Source: Lachnospiraceae bacterium | GTDB lineage: Bacteria; Bacillota; Clostridia; Lachnospirales; Lachnospiraceae | Length of the DNA stretch: 10,917 nucleotides | Reading direction: 5' to 3' | Assembly (NCBI GenBank): GCA_024695225.1 | Contig: JAILIO010000213.1 | Span: forward strand, 1-10,917 | Shown here: positions 7,861-10,917 of the stretch, one piece after another | How the letters are laid out: each line of letters opens with the position of its first letter | Numbering within the stretch: the stretch's first letter is position 1 | Made by a program: the position numbers and the translations under genes | The notes under the pieces: model-generated | Seen by the model: the letters and a program-made list of their open reading frames with translations, nothing else | What the model was told of the DNA's origin: nothing | The model's database searches: none

Positions 7861-9951
7861 TCAGTTTCCGGGGACATCCTTCATGCTGAATGAAAGTCTT
7901 CCCATTCTGTCCTTGCCGAGACAGACAACCGTAACTTCGTCTCCCAGATTAAGGACATCCTCAACCTTTCCTATCCTCTTCTTTGCTATCCTGGAGATGT
8001 GGACAAGTCCTTCCTTTCCGGGGGCAAATTCGATAAACGCTCCGAATTCCTTTATGGAGACCACCCGGCCGTTCAGTATCTGACCTTCCGTAAATTCAGT
8101 GACAATGGTCTCTATCATGTTCTTGGCACTGGCCATCTGGTCTGCATCCATGCCGCAGATGGAAACGCTTCCATCGTCTTCGATATCTATCTGACATCCT
8201 GTGCGGCTTATGATCTCATTGATGGTCTTGCCTCTCTGACCCACCACTTCACCGATCTTCTCAGGATCGATGCTCATGGAGATGATCTTGGGAGCGTACT
8301 TTCCGACTTCTTTCCTGGGCTCTTCGATAGCCTTCTTCATGCAGTTGTCCATGATGAAAAGCCTTGCTTCCCTTGTACGCCGGATGGCCTCCTCGACGAT
8401 AGGCCTTGTGAGACCATGGATCTTGATGTCCATCTGGATGGCTGTGATACCCTTTGTAGTACCGGTCACTTTGAAGTCCATGTCTCCGAAGAAATCCTCA
8501 AGTCCCTGGATATCCGTAAGCACCACATAGTCGTCATCCGTATCTCCGGTCACAAGACCGCAGGATATACCGGCCACCATACTCTTCAAGGGCACTCCGG
8601 CAGCCATAAGGGACATGCAGGAAGCACATGTGGACGCCATGGATGTGGAGCCGTTTGATTCAAAAGTCTCGGATACGCATCTGATGGAATAAGGGAACTC
8701 TTCCTCAGAGGGAAGCACGGGGAGAAGAGCTCTCTCCGCCAGTGCCCCATGGCCGATCTCGCGGCGTCCGGGTCCTCTAGAGACCTTTGTTTCGCCCACT
8801 GAATATGAAGGGAAATTGTACTGATGAAGGTATCTCTTCTTAGTCACATTGGGATCGAGCCCCTCCACTCTTTGAGCTTCAGAAAGGGGTGCCAGGGTGC
8901 AGATATCGCATATCTGTGTCTGTCCCCTGGTAAACATGGCAGAGCCGTGAACCCTGGGAATGATATCAACTTCTGCAGCGAGAGGTCTTATCTCCTCTAT
9001 CTGTCTTCCGTCAGGTCTCTTGTGATCCTTGAGGATCATCTTTCTGACTGTCTTCTTCTCATACTGATATACGGCATCCCCAACCAGCGGCAGCAGATCT
9101 TCCCGGTCTGCAAGGGCTTCATTTATCCTTTCGGTGAGTTCAGCCACATTGTTTTCCCTCTGCTGCTTGTCATCGGTGAAAACTGCCTTCTCCATCTCAT
9201 CCTGAGGCACTATACGCATTACCTCGTTCATCAGTTCCTCCGGAACAGCAGCGCTCTCGTAGGTATGCTTCTCCCTGCCGCATTCAGCCACTATGCCGTT
9301 GATGAATTCTATGAGCTTCAGATTTACATCGTGAGCCATATAGATGGCTTCCAGCATCTTGTCTTCAGGGATCTCATTTGCCCCGGCTTCGATCATGATG
9401 ACCTTCTGCCCGGTAGATGCCACCGTAAGTTTCAGGTCTCCCCTGTCCCACTGTTCCTGGGAAGGATTAACCACAAATTCGCCGTCAACTATGCCGATCT
9501 GGGTCATGGCACAGGGCCCGTCGAAAGGAATATCAGAAATGGTAGTGGCGATGGATGTTCCTATCATAGCCACCAGTTCGGGTCTGCACTCGGGATCCAC
9601 GCTCAGGACCAGGTTGTTCAGGGTCACATCATTTCTGTAATCCTTGGGAAAAAGAGGTCTCATAGGCCTGTCGATAACACGACTGGTCAGTATGGCGTTC
9701 TCTGAAGGCTTTCCCTCACGCTTATTGAAACCGCCGGGCATCTTGCCAACCGAATAAAACTTCTCTTCATACTCCACACTGCAGGGGAAGAAATCGATAC
9801 CATCCCTGGGTTTCTTGGAAGCTGTGGCCGTGCAGAGCACAGTTGTCTCCCCGTAATGCATGAAAGCACAACCGTTTGCCTGCTTTCCGACTCTGCCGAT
9901 ATCCACCTTCAGTGTGCGTCCGGCAAGTTCATACTCATAAGTTTTGTACAT
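7861..9951 (-). CDS. pnp: Polyribonucleotide nucleotidyltransferase (PNPase)
   Basis: PNPase is a trimeric phosphorolytic 3'-to-5' exoribonuclease that also adds 3' tails; it is central to mRNA decay and can join the degradosome. The 696 residues compare with 711 in E. coli. Domains: first RNase PH core (about 1-145, with GGFNKREG at 73-80 in the RNA-binding loop), an all-helical linker (about 150-300), second RNase PH core (about 310-545) with SNGSTSMAS (432-440) and the catalytic pair Asp486 and Asp492 in LEDFFGDMD, a KH domain (about 553-615, loop GQRG 571-574) and an S1 domain (about 622-690). There is no extended C-terminal tail. The ATG at 9951 has AAGGG 9 bases upstream. It lies 68 bases after rpsO, the classic rpsO-pnp pair, and ends 26 bases before a terminator-like hairpin. 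Confidence 0.98.
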   Translation of the reverse strand: MYKTYEYELAGRTLKVDIGRVGKQANGCAFMHYGETTVLCTATASKKPRDGIDFFPCSVEYEEKFYSVGKMPGGFNKREGKPSENAILTSRVIDRPMRPLFPKDYRNDVTLNNLVLSVDPECRPELVAMIGTSIATTISDIPFDGPCAMTQIGIVDGEFVVNPSQEQWDRGDLKLTVASTGQKVIMIEAGANEIPEDKMLEAIYMAHDVNLKLIEFINGIVAECGREKHTYESAAVPEELMNEVMRIVPQDEMEKAVFTDDKQQRENNVAELTERINEALADREDLLPLVGDAVYQYEKKTVRKMILKDHKRPDGRQIEEIRPLAAEVDIIPRVHGSAMFTRGQTQICDICTLAPLSEAQRVEGLDPNVTKKRYLHQYNFPSYSVGETKVSRGPGRREIGHGALAERALLPVLPSEEEFPYSIRCVSETFESNGSTSMASTCASCMSLMAAGVPLKSMVAGISCGLVTGDTDDDYVVLTDIQGLEDFFGDMDFKVTGTTKGITAIQMDIKIHGLTRPIVEEAIRRTREARLFIMDNCMKKAIEEPRKEVGKYAPKIISMSIDPEKIGEVVGQRGKTINEIISRTGCQIDIEDDGSVSICGMDADQMASAKNMIETIVTEFTEGQILNGRVVSIKEFGAFIEFAPGKEGLVHISRIAKKRIGKVEDVLNLGDEVTVVCLGKDRMGRLSFSMKDVPGN

Positions 9952-9995
9952 ATCTCGTTTCCCTTCTTTATCTTCTTCTTCGTCTTCAACTCTCC

Positions 9996-10015
9996 GATCC
10001 CCTTACCCGGGGACC
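9996..10015 (-). promoter_or_regulatory. Hairpin in the rpsO-pnp spacer
   Basis: On minus-strand RNA, 10015-10009 (GGUCCCC) pairs with 10002-9996 (GGGGAUC), 7 bp including one G-U pair, around a 6-base loop. It begins 4 bases after the rpsO stop. No U-run follows; instead the next 40 bases up to pnp are almost all purine. It is therefore unlikely to be a simple terminator; a processing site or PNPase autocontrol element, as known in the E. coli rpsO-pnp spacer, is a reasonable inference. Confidence 0.5.
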
Positions 10016-10019
10016 ATCA

Positions 10020-10286
10020 TCACTTCCTTATGCCGAGCTTTTCTATGATGGAACGATAGCGTTCGATATCCTTCTTCTTGAGGTAATCAAGAAGTCCTCT
10101 TCTCTGTCCGACCATCATAAGAAGTCCCCTTCTGGAATGGTGATCCTTGGGATGCTTTCTCAGATGATCCGTAAGCTCATGTATCCTCTCTGTGAGGATG
10201 GCAACCTGTACTTCGGTAGAGCCGGTATCGCCGGCCTTCTTTCCGTACTTCTCGATCAGTTCCGCTTTCTTTTCTTTTGTTATCAT
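10020..10286 (-). CDS. rpsO: Small ribosomal subunit protein S15
   Basis: S15 binds the 16S rRNA central domain three-way junction early in 30S assembly. The 88 residues are the family's usual length. The signatures GDTGSTEVQVAILTERI (residues 19-35), LRKHPKDHHSRRGLL (42-56) and RRGLLDYLKK (62-71) are diagnostic, including the His-Arg-rich rRNA-contact loop. The ATG at 10286 is clear: AAGGAG lies 5 bases upstream, and the frame upstream of it encodes nothing S15-like. It is preceded by its own promoter and a structured leader, and followed after 68 bases by pnp, so the two are likely co-transcribed. In several bacteria S15 represses its own mRNA through leader structure; the leader here could do the same (inference). 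Confidence 0.99.
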   Translation of the reverse strand: MITKEKKAELIEKYGKKAGDTGSTEVQVAILTERIHELTDHLRKHPKDHHSRRGLLMMVGQRRGLLDYLKKKDIERYRSIIEKLGIRK

Positions 10287-10291
10287 TTCGT

Positions 10292-10297
10292 CTCCTT
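10292..10297 (-). promoter_or_regulatory. Ribosome binding site of rpsO (AAGGAG)
   Basis: Consensus AAGGAG, 5 bases before the rpsO ATG. It decides the 88-residue start over the longer open frame upstream. It is only about 10 bases downstream of the predicted leader three-way junction, close enough for S15 binding there to affect ribosome entry. Confidence 0.85.
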
Positions 10298-10307
10298 TTC
10301 TGAATAC

Positions 10308-10356
10308 GCCACTGTCCGGGGCAAGGGCCGGAGAAGCCGCAAACCGCAGGCAGGGC
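10308..10356 (-). promoter_or_regulatory. Candidate S15 autoregulatory leader (three-way junction)
   Basis: Minus-strand RNA can fold into three contiguous helices. The closing helix is 10356-10351 (GCCCUG) with 10314-10308 (CAGUGGC), 6 bp with one bulged U. Helix 2 lies within 10350-10337: CCUGC with GCGG, 4 bp with a bulged U and loop GGUUU. After a 4-base linker (10336-10333), helix 3 is 10332-10328 (UCCGG) with 10319-10315 (CCGGA), loop of 8. Three-way junction leaders that S15 binds are known upstream of rpsO in several bacteria. The pairing is visible in the sequence; the function is inferred and the helices are short. Confidence 0.45.
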
Positions 10357-10374
10357 AAACACACATACCGAAAC

Positions 10375-10402
10375 ATTATATCACAGGAAAGTTCAAATGC
10401 AA
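10375..10402 (-). promoter_or_regulatory. Sigma-A type promoter of rpsO-pnp
   Basis: On the minus strand: -35 TTGCAT (10402-10397), a 16-bp spacer, and a perfect -10 TATAAT (10380-10375) preceded by TGA, giving the extended -10 form TGnTATAAT. Predicted transcription start is near 10369-10366, giving a leader of about 80 bases before rpsO. It lies about 22 bases past the stop of the preceding gene, so rpsO-pnp has its own promoter. Confidence 0.85.
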
Positions 10403-10423
10403 GGAAATAATGGCGCACCTTTT

Positions 10424-10917
10424 TCAGGCGGTGGCAGCCTCCGCTTCCTTTATGGCGAAAGCTATATTGACAGCGTGATCGCCGACTCTTTCAAGTCCCG
10501 AGACCACATCTGAAAAGATCATTCCGGCTTCGGGAGTACACTCTCCCTTGGACAGCCTCTGTATATGATGCATCTGGAATTCACGGTCCATTTCATCCAG
10601 CCGGTCTTCCAGTTCCTCTATCTCGTCCACATATTCATCCGTACCCTGCACAAAGGTCTCTGTCGCATAATGCAGGACTTTATTTACGACTTCCATCATC
10701 TGCCCCAGTTCAGATACAGCCTCTTCAGTAAACTCTGCACCGTTTTCTTTTCTCTGCCGGGCGTAATCCGCTATGTCCTTGGCGTGGTCGCCTATCCTCT
10801 CTATATCGTTCACAACATGGAAAAGGGCGCCTATGCTGTTCAGATCGTCTATGGGCAGAGGCAGTTTATTTATTCGGACCAGATAGTTTGTTATGGCGTG
10901 GTTCAGGAAATCGATAT
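10424..10917 (-). CDS. Na/Pi-cotransporter-type protein, C-terminal PhoU domain, 5' end cut by window
   Basis: The frame is open from the window edge to TGA at 10426-10424, giving 163 visible residues with no start inside that is needed. Two PhoU-type helical-bundle repeats are seen, each with the ExxxD metal-binding signature: NDIERIGDHAKDIADYA (visible residues about 35-51) and SGLERVGDHAVNIAFAI near the end. The segment before the first repeat (FLNHAITNYLVRINKL, then IGALFHVV) is typical of the cytoplasmic PhoU tail fused to Na/Pi cotransporters (NptA/YjbB type) rather than of free PhoU. No membrane segment falls in the visible part, so the transporter assignment is inferred. A free-standing PhoU-like protein is the alternative. 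No clear terminator is seen before the rpsO promoter. Confidence 0.78.
   Translation of the reverse strand, partial: IDFLNHAITNYLVRINKLPLPIDDLNSIGALFHVVNDIERIGDHAKDIADYARQRKENGAEFTEEAVSELGQMMEVVNKVLHYATETFVQGTDEYVDEIEELEDRLDEMDREFQMHHIQRLSKGECTPEAGMIFSDVVSGLERVGDHAVNIAFAIKEAEAATA

Noticed and set aside
8824..9705. 293-residue plus-strand open frame opposite pnp
   Set aside because: Fully antisense to a conserved pnp, with no recognisable family; explained by codon bias of the true gene.
10287..10418. Longer rpsO frame giving a 132-residue protein
   Set aside because: The extra 44 residues do not resemble S15, would start from inside the promoter region, and the consensus ribosome site points to the 88-residue form.
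10403..10440. Possible terminator after the PhoU-domain gene
   Set aside because: Only a 4-bp CACC/GGTG pairing around an A-rich loop, partly inside the coding end, with no U-run directly after it.

Overview
The window carries a compact run of housekeeping genes, all on the minus strand, with no mobile element, CRISPR array, tRNA or rRNA. Read in the direction of transcription (high to low coordinates) the order is: 3' part of a Na/Pi-cotransporter-type PhoU-domain gene, rpsO (S15), pnp (PNPase), recJ-type exonuclease, murE-type ligase, priA, def, fmt and the 5' part of rsmB. The order priA-def-fmt-rsmB, the strong AGGAGG-type ribosome sites, and a MurE carrying the diaminopimelate-specificity motif (DNPR) all point to a Firmicute of class Clostridia. 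The wording of RecJ, MurE and PNPase recalls Lachnospiraceae, but that family-level placement is from memory and tentative.

Region 10917-10424 is the end of a phosphate-related membrane protein. Region 10423-9951 is the regulatory heart of the window: a strong extended -10 promoter, an approximately 80-nt leader that can fold into a three-way junction just upstream of rpsO (a plausible S15 autoregulatory site), rpsO itself, and then a GC-rich hairpin followed by a purine-rich stretch before pnp. Region 9951-7861 is pnp, followed by a perfect 8-bp GC hairpin that looks like a (leaky or complete) terminator. Region 7747-1 is a tightly packed genome-maintenance, cell-wall and translation block: recJ, murE, priA, def, fmt and rsmB, with three of the downstream junctions overlapping by 1 to 4 bases and no intergenic gap over about 40 bases.

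Functionally the genes fall into four themes: ribosome assembly and RNA decay (rpsO, pnp), replication restart and recombination (recJ, priA), peptidoglycan precursor synthesis (murE), and the initiator-Met formylation/deformylation cycle plus 16S rRNA methylation (fmt, def, rsmB). No clearly novel system is visible. The points most worth a second look are the predicted S15 leader and the divergent signatures of the neighbouring recJ and murE genes, which look like members of non-canonical paralogous subfamilies. No gene-free stretch exceeds about 140 bases.
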